In this document: positions 1-7,576 of the stretch, in pieces
Layout of the letters: the number at the start of each line of letters is the position of its first letter
Position numbering within the stretch: the first letter of the stretch is position 1
DNA from: Symbiodinium natans
Taxonomy: Eukaryota; Sar; Dinophyceae; Suessiales; Symbiodiniaceae
DNA length: 22,500 nucleotides
Direction of reading: 5' to 3'
Assembly: GCA_905221605.1 (NCBI GenBank)
Contig: CAJNDS010000113.1
Coordinates: 470,674-493,173 of the forward strand
Made by a program: the position numbers and the translations under genes
Notes under the pieces: generated by a model
Database searches by the model: none
What the model was told of the DNA's origin: nothing
Seen by the model: only the letters and a program-made list of their open reading frames with translations

Positions 1-985
1 TCCAAGGCCACCAGACATGGGTGTGTTTCCATGGCTGTCAAACTAGCGAAAACCCAGGCCTTAATTCTGGCTTTGTGAAAACCCAAAATGGTCAAAAATC
101 ACAAACAATTGCTATTTTTGAAGGCCAAACTAGGGAAATAACACTATGCTTTGGCCTTAATTCCGGTTTTGTGAAGGCGTAAAAAGGTCAAGAATCACAA
201 AAATTTGCCATTTTGGTGGTTTCCAAGGCCGCCAAACTAGAGAAAATCTCTATGTTTTGGCTTTAGTTCAGGGTTTGTGAAGGCCCAAAATGGAAAAAAT
301 CACGAAAATTCACGATTTGGGGGGCAAAGTTGGGCTTGTGTAAGCTCAAAATGGTCAAAAACAAACAACATTAGGGAAGACCCCTATGTCTTGGCCTGAA
401 TTCAGAGTTTGTGAAGGCGCAAAATGGTCAGAAATCGCGAAATTTGCCATTTTGGTGGTTTTCAAGGCCCGACAAACTCGGGAAAATCCCTACATTTTGG
501 CCTTAATTCAGGGCTTGGGAACGCCCAAAATGATCAAAAATCACACAAATTTGTTATTTGTGATAGTTTCCAAGGCCGCCAACCTAAGGAAAAACCCGAT
601 TTTTTTTGCCAAAATGGTCAAAAATCGCGGTGGTTTCCAACACTGCGAAACTAAGGAAAATCCCGATGTTTTTGGTCGAATTCAGGGTTTGTGAAAGCCC
701 AAAATGGTCAAAAATCGAAAAATTTGTCCATTTTAGGGGTTTCCAGGGCCGCGAAACTCAGGAAAATCCCTACATTTTGGCCTTAATTCAAGGCTTGCGA
801 ACGCCCAAAATAGTCAAAAATCACCAAAATTTGTCATTTTTTGTGTTTCCAAGGCCGCCAACCTAAGGAAATCCCTATGTTTTTTTGCCTTAATTCAGGG
901 TTTGTTAAATCCATAAATGGTCAAAAATTACGAAAATCTGCAACTTTGGGTGTTTCCAAGGCCGCCAATCAAAACGATTTTTTCC
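1..985. repeat. Degenerate tandem satellite, unit about 106 bp
   Basis: The motif TTCCAAGGCC recurs near 1, 118 (degenerate), 221, 461 (degenerate), 568, 635 (degenerate), 741, 847 and 953. The last four steps are 106 bp each; 568 to 635 is a shortened unit. Each unit also carries GGCCTTAATTCAGGGTTTGTG and AAAATGGTCAAAAATC. Open frames up to about 100 codons run through it. A 106-bp unit is not a multiple of three, so the frame rotates between copies, which argues against coding. The array continues off the left edge and breaks near 970, where a different minisatellite begins. Confidence 0.9.
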
Positions 986-1009
986 ACGGAAATAAACGGC
1001 TTTTTCTTT

Positions 1010-1497
1010 CAAACATTTATTTCTGAAAAAAGACATTTTCTGATGAAAATCATTATCTGAAAAAAACCCATGCTCTGAAAAAAAACACCAAATCCTTTTC
1101 TGTAAAAAACCAAATCATTTTCTGAAACAAACTATTTTCTGAAAAAACAATTTCTGAAAAAATATTTTCTGAAAAAAACAGTTTCTGAAAAAAATAATTT
1201 CTGAAAAAGACTATTTTCTGAAAAAAAATATGCTCTGAAAAAACTATTTTCTGAAAAAAAGTATGTTCTGAAAAATCTTTTCTGAAAAAAAATATTTTCT
1301 GAAAAAATCTTTTGTGAAAAAATAATTTCTGAAAAAATCTTTTGTGAAAAAATATTTTCTGAACAAATATTTTCTGAACAAAAAATCTGTTCTGAAAAAA
1401 TCTTTTCTGCAAAAAAAAAATTCTGAAAGAAAAAATCTGAAAACAATATTTTCTGAAAAAAATCATTTTCTGAAAAAAATCATTTTCTGAAAAAAAC
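1010..1497. repeat. TTTTCTGAAAA minisatellite, about 29 units
   Basis: About 29 units of 12-20 bp share the core TTTTCTGAAAAA, with ATAT, ATC or AC spacers. The core TTTTC-T-GAAAA is a near-perfect palindrome, so every unit has its own dyad. The minus-strand frame at 1053-1466 reads as a Phe/Lys-rich repeat and is a product of the array, not a gene. The block sits inside the 106-bp satellite, one monomer of which reappears at 1641. Confidence 0.9.
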
Positions 1498-1640
1498 AGC
1501 GTTTTCAGGCTTTTTCAAAGCCCTCGAAAAGAGTTGGCGGCCTTTTGGGGTTTCGAAACCCCTGAAAGGACACTATTCGTAATTGTTGACCTGAAAACAC
1601 TTGCTTTTTCAGCATTTTCTAAGCCCTCGAGAAGGCTCGG
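1498..1640. repeat. Two-copy 104-bp repeat with a 16-bp perfect palindrome
   Basis: AAAGCCCTCGAAAAG near 1517 and TAAGCCCTCGAGAAG near 1620 are about 104 bp apart and share flanking TTTTCAG motifs, so this is a diverged tandem pair. Between them GGGGTTTCGAAACCCC (1547-1562) is a perfect palindrome, with partly matching CCTTT and AAAGG arms outside it. The period is close to the neighbouring satellite's, but I could not align the two convincingly. Confidence 0.6.
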
Positions 1641-1728
1641 GCAAAATCACTAAAAACTTGCCATTTGGTGGGTTTCCAAGGCCGCCAAACTAGGGAAATT
1701 GTACGCCTTGGCCTTAATTTGGCTTTTG
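1641..1728. repeat. Isolated monomer of the 106-bp satellite
   Basis: It contains TTGCCATTTGGTGGG, TTTCCAAGGCCGCCAAACT and CCTTGGCCTTAATTT in the same order as the array at 1-985. About 670 bp of other repeats separate it from that array, as if they had been inserted into, or amplified within, the satellite. Confidence 0.8.
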
Positions 1729-1783
1729 TTTCACAGCACAATTGTGCTTGATGAGACTATACAATTTCTATTTATCAGGTCTT

Positions 1784-1920
1784 GAGGGTTTAGGGTTTAG
1801 GGTTTAGGGTTTAGGGTTTAGGGTTTAGGGTTTAGGGTTTAGTTTAGGGTTTAGGGTTTAGGATTTAGGATTTAGGCTTTAGGTTTAGGGTTTAGGGTTT
1901 AGGATTTAGGGTGTAGGGTG
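1784..1920 (+). repeat. Interstitial telomeric array (TTTAGGG)n
   Basis: About 19 heptamers start after a CTTGAGGG junction. The first eight or so are perfect. Later ones carry variants (ATTTAGG, TTTAGGC, GTGTAGG), so decay rises toward the right end. The 1729-1783 interval to its left shows nothing recognisable. Confidence 0.95.
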
Positions 1921-2081
1921 TAATGTCTCACATTAGGGTGAAGGGCTTCCGGATTGGGGCTTGGGGCGTAGGATTCGGCTTCATGGGCACCAGGCTGTGA
2001 TTGAGGGTTCCCAAGCCAAAGTAACCTCGGGCATCTTCAGACGAAGATGCAGGCACTGCCGATGCCAGAAACCCATCTTGT

Positions 2082-2179
2082 AGGGTTCTTAAGGGAAGGG
2101 GGGGTTTCAAGGGGGTAGGTAACCCAAGCTTCCCTAATCCTCCCTACTACTCCCGAAGGCTCCGTCCCTTAAGAACCCT
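2082..2179. mobile_element. Possible short element with 15-bp perfect terminal inverted repeats
   Basis: AGGGTTCTTAAGGGA (2082-2096) is the exact reverse complement of TCCCTTAAGAACCCT (2165-2179), giving a 98-bp unit. The inside is G-rich then C-rich and non-coding. I see no clear target-site duplication. An inner stretch at about 2119-2157 (AACCCAAGCTTCCCTAAT, then CTCCCTACTACTCCC) resembles 17139-17173, so the block has a relative in the window. The minus-strand frame 1928-2110 overlaps its edge and matches nothing I know. It could be only a hairpin. Confidence 0.5.
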
Positions 2180-2240
2180 CTAGCTATCAGCGTGCTGGAC
2201 ATGTCCCATGCTGAAACCCGCCGAAATGCGAATCGCCCGA

Positions 2241-2306
2241 AGGGTTCAGGGTTTAGGGCTTAGGGTTTGGGGTTTAGGGTTTCGGGTTTAGGGGAGGGTT
2301 GAGGGT
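2241..2306 (+). repeat. Degenerate telomeric tract
   Basis: About eight heptamers with variants (TTCAGGG, CTTAGGG, TTTGGGG, TTTCGGG), ending in GGGGAGGG. Confidence 0.85.
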
Positions 2307-2924
2307 CCGCCGACGGCAGCGTGTTGGATGGTTGTGGGGGAGGGAACCCTCCCCCTCCCCTTGAAACCTCAAAATGCGGGGCCGGGGGTGGGGGGAGGGT
2401 GGGGGGTCATTGCACAACTTTTCATGGAGGACCGTGCCCCCCCCACCCCACCCCCCACCCCCCCCAAGCAGGAAACGCCGCCCATACCGATGATTTTGAG
2501 CAAAAGGGTGCTTCTAGGGGGGCCCCGGCGAGCATCATGAGCATCAGCGGCGTCGCTATTTCCGGAAGAGGGGCTCCAAATCCCGCCTCAGCAGGGGCAG
2601 CGTTTCTGTGGGATTTTCATGCCCCTTGGGAGGGGAGCGGATGGCCCCAAGGAGGAGAAGCGGGGGCCCAATGATGCTCATGTCGGAGGAAGCTTGTGAG
2701 ACTTTTTTCCGGCTCGTGCAGCTTGTCTCGGGCGCGCCGCGTGCGGCGCGCCCACGCTTGCATGCCTCTGCCTCCTCGGGGCGTTGCCCGCCCCTGGGCG
2801 CAGCCCCTTAAAATTGAAGGTTTATAGGCTCTCGCTGGCTCACAATCAAACACAACCCACTCTGGACCATTTTGAGCCCCAGAAGTGCCCGCCAACCCAA
2901 GCGGCTTGGCGTGTACGGTTGAGG
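2307..2924. other. GC-rich unique island, no supportable gene
   Basis: The stretch from 2330 to 2470 is low-complexity G-rich then C-rich sequence (CCCCCCCACCCCACCCCCC). From 2470 to 2924 the sequence is mixed and GC-rich. Overlapping frames on both strands (2321-2674, 2608-2811 plus; 2617-2895 minus) have Gly/Pro/Ala/Arg-rich composition typical of chance frames in GC-rich DNA, and I recognise none. An 11-bp hairpin at 2730-2753 is listed separately. Confidence 0.6.
2730..2753. repeat. All-GC hairpin, 11-bp stem and 2-nt loop
   Basis: GGGCGCGCCGC (2730-2740), loop GT, then GCGGCGCGCCC (2743-2753) is a perfect inverted repeat. A smaller C/G-rich inverted arrangement (GGGGCG, CGCCCC) follows at about 2777-2793. 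No T-run follows and the setting is eukaryotic, so I do not call it a terminator. Confidence 0.8.
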
Positions 2925-2997
2925 GCTTACTTACTGAATATTCCTGCTAAATAAGGAAACCCAAAAAGCTTAAAGTTCAACTATTGGCTAAGTAAGC
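2925..2997. mobile_element. Possible TIR element (family G), copy 1
   Basis: GCTTACTTA (2925-2933) and TAAGTAAGC (2989-2997) are perfect 9-bp inverted ends around an AT-richer interior. The interior shares TAAGGAA, CCCAAAA, TAAAGTTCA and a TTGG motif in the same order with 5817-5890. The shared order argues for a dispersed repeat. The short TIR makes the mobile-element call uncertain. Confidence 0.45.
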
Positions 2998-3201
2998 TTT
3001 GGCCTGCAGGATTGGTGTGTAAAGGGGATTTGGGAGGGGAGGGTCTGGGGGGTTTTCGGGGTTTACTTGGAGGTTCATGGTACTTACTACCCCCATTTCT
3101 AACTATACTTCTAGCTGTACTTATAAACATATTAGGGCACTGAAGGGGCTTATAAGTGGGCTATAAGTACACTTATAATTGGATAAACCACCAAGAAGGC
3201 G
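2998..3201. other. Unique stretch with a 10-bp inverted repeat
   Basis: TGTACTTATA (3116-3125) pairs with TATAAGTACA (3162-3171), and several TTATAAGT motifs lie between and after them. No frame of interest is present. The GGGAGGGGAGGG run near 3032 is low complexity. Confidence 0.6.
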
Positions 3202-3293
3202 CCCTAAACCCTAAACCCTAAAACCCTAAACCCTAAACCCTAAACCCTAATCCCTAAACCCTAAACCCTAGATCCTAAACCCTGCACCCTAAA
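3202..3293 (-). repeat. Telomeric tract (CCCTAAA)n
   Basis: About 13 heptamers or octamers with some TCCCTAA and GATCCTAA variants. It starts directly at a GGCG/CCCTAAA junction. Confidence 0.93.
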
Positions 3294-3420
3294 GTAGCCG
3301 GTCCTTATCTTTCAATTCTCAGCCCCTGGAGCACCTTCATGAACGCCCTTACCACGAGGGAAATGAAGTTAACAAAAAAAAAAGACGCCCCGTCAAAGCA
3401 TAACCCAGCCATACTCCAAC

Positions 3421-3562
3421 CCCAAACCCTAAACCCTAGCCCTAAACCCCAAACCCTAAACCCTAAACCCTAGCCCTAAACCCCAAACCCTAAACCCTAA
3501 ACCCCAAACCCTAAACCCCAAACCTTAGAAACCCTAAACCCCAAACCTTAGAAACCCTAAAC
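3421..3562 (-). repeat. Telomeric variant array CCCTAAACCCCAAA
   Basis: CCCTAAA alternates with CCCCAAA and CCCTAG units, and a 21-bp motif with CCTTAGAAA is duplicated near the right end. The 9-mer ACTCCAACC occurs at both borders (3413-3421 and 3561-3569). It may be a target duplication or simply a decayed heptamer. Confidence 0.9.
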
Positions 3563-3654
3563 TCCAACCACAATGCCAAAGCACGTCCAAGTTCGAAGAG
3601 ACCATCTTCACCTCCTGTGCTTGGACTGCAGGACTGAAACCCCCAAGCACGAGT

Positions 3655-3849
3655 TTTTAGGGTTTAGGGTTTAGGATTTAGGGTTTAGGATTTAGGGTTT
3701 GGCGTTTAGGGTTTGGGGTTTGTAGTTGACGTCACCTCACTGGATGTTGCTCGCAGCGCTTTCAGGCAGAAGCTTCGGGTTTAAGGTCCAGGGTTGAGGG
3801 TTTAGGGTTTGGGGTTTGGGGTTTAGGGGGTCAGGGTATAGGGTTTAAG
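3655..3849 (+). repeat. Two degenerate telomeric tracts around a short unique spacer
   Basis: Tracts at 3655-3722 and 3776-3849 contain TTTAGGG with ATTTAGG, TTTGGCG, TTTGGGG and TTGAGGG variants. The 50-bp spacer and the upstream 3563-3654 stretch hold nothing recognisable. Confidence 0.88.
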
Positions 3850-3850
3850 T

Positions 3851-3972
3851 TGTGGACTCCCCCTCATACTAACAGTCTAAACAGGGGTTCTAGTAGTGTA
3901 CCCCAAACCCTAAACCCTGAACCAGATTGAAATTCCCAATTAAGGACTCTTAGTAGAAGAGGGAACATCCCC
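3851..3972. mobile_element. TIR element, family D copy 1, with internal CCCTAAA tract
   Basis: The left end TGGACTCCCCCTCATACTAA (from 3852) and the right end TCTTAGTAGAAGAGGGAACA (to about 3972) are imperfect inverted repeats, about 70% alike by eye. Both match the ends of the better-preserved copy at 19201-19391. A CCCCAAACCCTAAACCCTGAA tract lies inside at 3901-3921, followed by TTAAGGACTCTTAG. In the other copy TTAAGGGCTGTTAG follows the telomeric tract in the same way. There is no coding capacity, so mobility would depend on enzymes supplied in trans. Confidence 0.6.
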
Positions 3973-4022
3973 AGGGTTCAACGTTCAGGGTTTCGGAGTA
4001 GATTGCTGTCCAGCAGTTGTAA

Positions 4023-4103
4023 GGTTTAGGGTTTAGGGTTTAGGGTTTAGGGTTTAGGGTTTAGGGTTTAACGTTTAGGGGTTTTAGGGTTTAGGGGTCT
4101 TGG
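4023..4103 (+). repeat. Telomeric array (TTTAGGG)n
   Basis: About 11 units. The first seven are perfect; the last ones read AACGTTTAGGGG and TTTTAGGG. The stretch between 3973 and 4022 is unique. Confidence 0.95.
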
Positions 4104-4450
4104 GCGGCGAATGGAGAGACTCAAAGACGAGGTGAGGCTTGTGTGATGGAACGAAGTTTGGCTGGACTAGAAGAGGATGATCTTTGGGCAGTTGCACTTC
4201 AGGCTCTTGTCTTAATCTGGTTCTTTGTAGGGAAAGTTGAATCTAGGTAGCTCCTCGGGATACCACACCCTAGACCCTATGACTCCTTAAGGGATTACCC
4301 CAGACCCTAAACTCTAAACCCTAATAACTAATAACCCTAAACCCTAAACCCTAAACCCTTGGCACCTACCTGCCCCCAGTTCCCTACAACTTGGCAGTAA
4401 GCGCATTGTCATCAGGGCACCCTTTTGGGTTTTATTGCGGTTCCGGGTGG
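4104..4450. other. Unique island with one degenerate CCCTAAA tract
   Basis: 4104-4260 is mixed sequence with no supportable frame. CCCTAGACCCTATGACTCC and then CCCTAAA units occupy about 4266-4360, densest at 4330-4358. 4361-4450 is unique, including GGGCACCCTTTTGGG, a possible small inverted motif. Confidence 0.6.
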
Positions 4451-4525
4451 TTTAGGGTTTAGGGTTTAGGGTTTAGGGTTTAGGGTTTAGGGTTTAGGGT
4501 TTAGGGTTTAGGGTTTAGGGTTTAG
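4451..4525 (+). repeat. Perfect telomeric array, about 10.7 copies
   Basis: Uninterrupted TTTAGGG with no variants, bounded by CCGGGTGG on the left and CGCCGCAGAG on the right. The lack of decay compared with other tracts suggests recent addition or expansion. Confidence 0.97.
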
Positions 4526-4565
4526 CGCCGCAGAGTGGCAAACAGGTACCACTGGGACAAAGAAC

Positions 4566-4733
4566 TCGTAAACTCTAAATCCTGAAGCCCTGAAGCCCTC
4601 AACCTTAAAACCCAAAGCCCTGAACCAACCTAAACCCTTGAAACCCTAAACCCTGAACCCCTAGGCCCTAAACCTTGAGGGTTTAGGGTTTAGGGTTTAG
4701 GGTTTAGGGTTTAGGGTTTAGGGTTTAGGGTTT
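4566..4733. repeat. Convergent telomeric tracts: decayed CCCTAAA then perfect TTTAGGG
   Basis: 4566-4676 holds degenerate CCCTAAA, CCTGAAG and CCTTGAA units. At CCCTAAACCTTGAGGGTTTA (4666-4685) the strand switches to perfect TTTAGGG, which runs to 4733. This C-to-G order is opposite to an end-to-end telomere fusion. Confidence 0.88.
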
Positions 4734-4826
4734 GGGGGAATCCCTAAACCAGTCCTGCGCCAGCTTCGCAGTGATGTTTCGAGACTCCCCGCTGAGCGAC
4801 ATCTGGCTGAGGGTGTAGGGCTTATA

Positions 4827-5005
4827 TGGCCCTAAACCCTAAACCCAAAACCCTAAACCCTAAACCGGGGTTTAGGGATGGGATTAGGGTTGTGCATCGG
4901 GCTTACGGGGTTTAGGGAGGTTGAAACTTTTCCTGGAGCTCAGGGCTTAGGGCCCTAAACCCTAAACCCTAAACCCTAAAACCTAAAACCTCAGAGACTC
5001 AAACC
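4827..5005 (-). repeat. CCCTAAA tracts with a TTAGGG/CCCTAAA head-to-head junction
   Basis: A short C tract lies at 4827-4866. At 4942-4960 the sequence reads AGGGCTTAGGGCCCTAAAC and continues as CCCTAAA to about 4990. The G-to-C order is that of two joined telomeres, but the G side is barely two units. Confidence 0.85.
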
Positions 5006-5334
5006 CTCGAGCCAGCCTCCCCACCACTGATCAGACGTCGGAAGTTGACTGAGGTCCGCGGAGACGTCACGGATCCTGCTGTGGAGCGCGGGGTTTTGGA
5101 GATGAACTTCGGAATATATAGACTAGTTAAGGTAGATATATATATATACATACATATATATGTATATATGTATATATGTATATGTATGTGTGGGTTATAT
5201 ATGGGTTATCATAGGGGAATCAGACTAAGGGTGCCTTCCAGGGGTCCCTCCGTATGCCCCTTAATCAACCCGGAACCCTGAACCCTAGACTCCCCCCCTC
5301 CTCCCGAGGATGACTTGAATATTACGGTACTCGT
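5006..5334. other. Unique stretch with a TA/TATG microsatellite
   Basis: 5134-5191 is (TA)n passing into TATATATG and TATG units, which produces the Ile/Tyr/Met run in the plus frame 5045-5281. The rest is mixed sequence with no recognisable gene. A decayed telomeric motif lies at 5272-5290. Confidence 0.75.
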
Positions 5335-5404
5335 CTAGGCTGCCCAGTAACCTAGGATTAAAAAGGGTGCCCTTTTTTGCGTCAAAGGTGTTTATAAGGG
5401 AACC
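5335..5404 (+). mobile_element. TIR element family B, right-truncated copy
   Basis: It begins with CTAGGCTGCCCAGTAACCTA, identical to the left end of the intact copy at 22299-22418, followed by the shared AAAAAGGGTGCCCTTTTTT. Homology stops at GGGAACCTA, where the sequence turns into CCCTAAA-type repeat (5401-5432). The right TIR is missing. Confidence 0.8.
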
Positions 5405-5628
5405 TAAACCCTACACCCTCAACCCTAAACTGCCTTTGAGGGGGGAGGGGGAGGGGGGCTTCAGTTTGAGGGTTTCGGCTGCTGGCAACTCTGAACCCTA
5501 AACCCGACACCCTAAACCCTAAGGGTTTTTACGGTTCTCGGGAAACATTCCAGCGGCAAAGAGCTGCCGACAGAAAGCTGAGAAGCTGAGAAGATGCTCT
5601 TACGCTGCTCATCAATAGTCTACACTAG
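5405..5628. other. Degenerate CCCTAAA tracts and unique sequence
   Basis: CCCTACACCCTCAACCCTAA lies at 5409-5431, a G-rich run (GGGGGGAGGGGGAGGGGGG) near 5440 and a second short C tract at 5493-5523. GCTGAGAA is tandemly duplicated at about 5577-5594. No gene is visible. Confidence 0.65.
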
Positions 5629-5680
5629 CTTAGTTGCTGAGTTTGGCGTTTTGGGCTTAGGGTTACTTAGTTGCTGAGTT
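5629..5680. repeat. 15-bp direct duplication flanking a telomere-like insert
   Basis: CTTAGTTGCTGAGTT occurs perfectly at 5629-5643 and 5666-5680. The 22 bp between them end in TTGGGCTTAGGGTTA, which is telomere-like. This is the layout left when a staggered break is filled in around added sequence. A 37-bp tandem duplication is the alternative. Confidence 0.75.
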
Positions 5681-5903
5681 CACAAGCCCCAAAAGAGTGC
5701 ACGCTTTCAGTTCTATAGGGGGTTGTGGCAACCCAAAAAGTGCAAAGTGTACTCATTCAGACACATTCAGCTACCAAGATTGGTCTTACTTCTCCAATAA
5801 CCAAGGGGGAAAATGTTAAACTTTACTAATCCTAGTACGTAAGGAAGCCCCAAAAGTGTGTAAAGTTCAGTTGTTGGACAAGGAAGTTTTGTCTAACGAA
5901 CAA
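5681..5903. repeat. Degenerate AAGCCCCAAAAGTG repeats, including family G copy 2
   Basis: AAGCCCCAAAAGAGTGC (5684), CAACCCAAAAAGTGC (5729) and AAGCCCCAAAAGTGT (5845) are related units. 5817-5890 follows the same motif order as 2925-2997 (ACTTTACT, TAAGGAAG, TAAAGTTCAG, TTGG). No gene is seen. Confidence 0.5.
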
Positions 5904-6017
5904 CTATGGGGGGCTTACGAAGATAGGGGACCCCCGCGATAGATCTCCAAATAGTAGGATCCCCTTATAATAAGGACCTCAATAAGGCACCCTTAATTTC
6001 GGAAACCCCCCTATATG
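5904..6017 (-). mobile_element. TIR element family A, copy 1
   Basis: The left end CTATGGGGGGCTTACGAAGA and the right end CGGAAACCCCCCTATATGG are inverted versions of the family terminus CATATGGGGGTTTCCGAAA. The interior GGATCCCCTTATAATAAGGA (5958-5977) is shared with 16068-16087. At about 115 bp it is non-coding and MITE-like (a miniature TIR transposon that would need transposase in trans). Its right terminus overlaps the left terminus of the next copy. Confidence 0.8.
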
Positions 6018-6124
6018 GGAGTTTCCGAAAATAGGGGTGCCCTTTTTGGGGGTACCTTTAAGGGGGCTTCTATTCTATTTGGGGTCTCAAAGGGGTACCC
6101 CTATTTTGGGGAGATACCCATATG
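6010..6124 (+). mobile_element. TIR element family A, copy 2, head-to-head with copy 1
   Basis: The ends CTATATGGGAGTTTCCGAAA (from 6010) and CTATTTTGGGGAGATACCCA (to 6120, then TATG) are inverted repeats. The interior TCTATTCTATTTGGGG is shared with 18202-18219. It shares the central CCTATATGG with copy 1, so the pair makes an imperfect palindrome of about 220 bp. The plus frame 6037-6264 runs out of the element and is not a credible gene. Confidence 0.8.
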
Positions 6125-6765
6125 GGGCTCCTTGCTGGGGAATTGCCATTTCCCTGTGGCATCAAGCACCAAGAATCATGGGTTCCCCTGACACTAGTTC
6201 ATGGTTGGGACATCTTTACGAGCAGCAGGCGCCATTTCTGAAACTTGGGCGGTTTAGGGTTTAGGGCTTAGGGTTTAGGCTTCGCATGCTCAAACCAGGT
6301 GCCCCTCAACTAAGGGTTTAGGGTTCAGGGTTCCTAGAGAGCATCGAGGTGGGCGTGGGGGGGAGGGGGGGCTCTACTGTAAACTGCTCCCATGTTCACC
6401 AAACGGCCCTCCAAACCCTCGCATCCTTACAGCCTTCCGAAGATTTTAGGCTGCGTGGTTTAGCCCTATGCGCTGCAACTACACCCTCAACCTCCCCCAC
6501 TGAACCTTAAAACCCTACACCCCAAACCCTAAACCCTATAACCCTATAATCCTAAACCCTATAGCCCTTACACCGCAAGCTCCTGCGGAGGCCATTTTTG
6601 AGATGGGAGGAAGGGCCAAATCCTTCCGGGGCCGTTGGCGAGGAGGGCGTCAATTTTTGGTTGTTCAGGGTTTAGGGTTCAGGGGTTACGATTCAGGGTT
6701 TAGGGTTTAGGGTTCATTTATAGGGCTCAGGGTTTCGGGTTTAGGGTCCGACACGACTCTTCAGC
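6125..6765. other. Unique islands with short telomeric tracts of both strands
   Basis: TTTAGGG-type tracts lie at 6251-6280, 6314-6331 and 6664-6750 (with TTCAGGG and TTCGGG variants). CCCTAAA-type lies at 6506-6570 (with CCCTATA). The remaining pieces are mixed sequence with no feature I recognise. Confidence 0.7.
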
Positions 6766-7246
6766 CATCAAACCCTAACAACTTTAATTCGCCGTCTTGG
6801 AACTTAAGAGTGTGGGTTCAGGGTTTGGCGAAGTTGTCTCAAACCTCCCAGCCCGTAATGACACACCTAAGAACCAGAAAGCCCCAAAGCCCTGGCCCTA
6901 AACCCGAAACCCTGAACCCAAAACCCAGAACCCACCCTGTCCTAAACCCTCTAAGCTTCAAGCCGCTATCACCCGCTGCAAGTTGCATCCCAAGAACTCA
7001 AGGGACTGCCGCGGGCCAAAAATTCGGTAAGGTACTCGCCGGCCGAGAAACTACTTGCTTCAGAGCCCCCCCCCCCCCCCAAAAAAAAAAAACATAAACA
7101 TATTCTTCCTTACAAAGGTGATATAGGTATGCTTATTTCTTATGTTTTGGGGGTTCTTGAGCAATAGTCGGAAACCGTCGGATGAAATTCCCCATCCCTG
7201 ACGCAAACGAAACCCTCGTCGTATCCGTTTTAAACTTTCAAAGAGG
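6766..7246. other. Unique island with C15-A12 homopolymer pair
   Basis: A degenerate CCCTAAA/CCCTGAA tract lies at 6895-6950. C15 at 7066-7080 is joined directly to A12 at 7081-7092. The plus frame 6810-7097 spans the telomeric tract and ends in these homopolymers (Pro, then Lys), so it is not credible. 7093-7246 is unique, with no gene seen. Confidence 0.7.
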
Positions 7247-7312
7247 GTGGGTTTAGGGTTTAGGTTTAGGTTTAGGGGTTTAGGGTTTAGGGTTTAGGGT
7301 TTAGGGGCTGTT
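7247..7312 (+). repeat. Telomeric tract with TTTAGG hexamers
   Basis: About nine units. Two are hexameric (TTTAGG) and one is octameric (GTTTAGGG). It is bounded by GAGGGTGGG and GGGGCTGTTTACC. Confidence 0.92.
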
Positions 7313-7576
7313 TACCGCAAGCGAAAGGGTGAGGTGGTCCCTGAACTCTCTGTGTAAAAAAAAACTCTGGCAAGAACATGCGTTAGAATGATTGGGTTTT
7401 CTTAAGGCAATAAGGAGGGCTGCTCTCTTGTAGTGTAGGAGACAAAAGACAAGTCCCTCCGCTTGCATATACGAAGTAGGCGGAGGCCGTCGAACGCTTC
7501 ATGCGAACCCTGCCTCTGCAGCGTACATGTTATACGTCTTCCCCGGAGGGTTCCATTTGTAGCTCTGTTTTGGAAT
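7313..7576. other. Unique island with a 7-bp hairpin
   Basis: CCTCCGC (7456-7462) can pair with GCGGAGG (7480-7486). There is no supportable coding frame and no tRNA-like pattern around it. Confidence 0.5.

Noticed and set aside
386-866. Overlapping plus frames of 76-102 codons
   Set aside because: They read the 106-bp satellite, whose unit is not a multiple of three, so the same sequence appears in rotating frames.
1053-1466. 137-codon minus-strand frame, Phe/Lys-rich
   Set aside because: It is a translation of the TTTTCTGAAAA minisatellite; a second frame of similar length overlaps it.
1784-1920. A true chromosome end
   Set aside because: Non-telomeric sequence continues on both sides, and tracts of opposite orientation follow.
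2867-2883. CCATTTTGAGCCCC resembles part of the dinoflagellate spliced-leader sequence
   Set aside because: Only the first half matches and the leader's GGCTCAAG end is absent; a chance match is likely.
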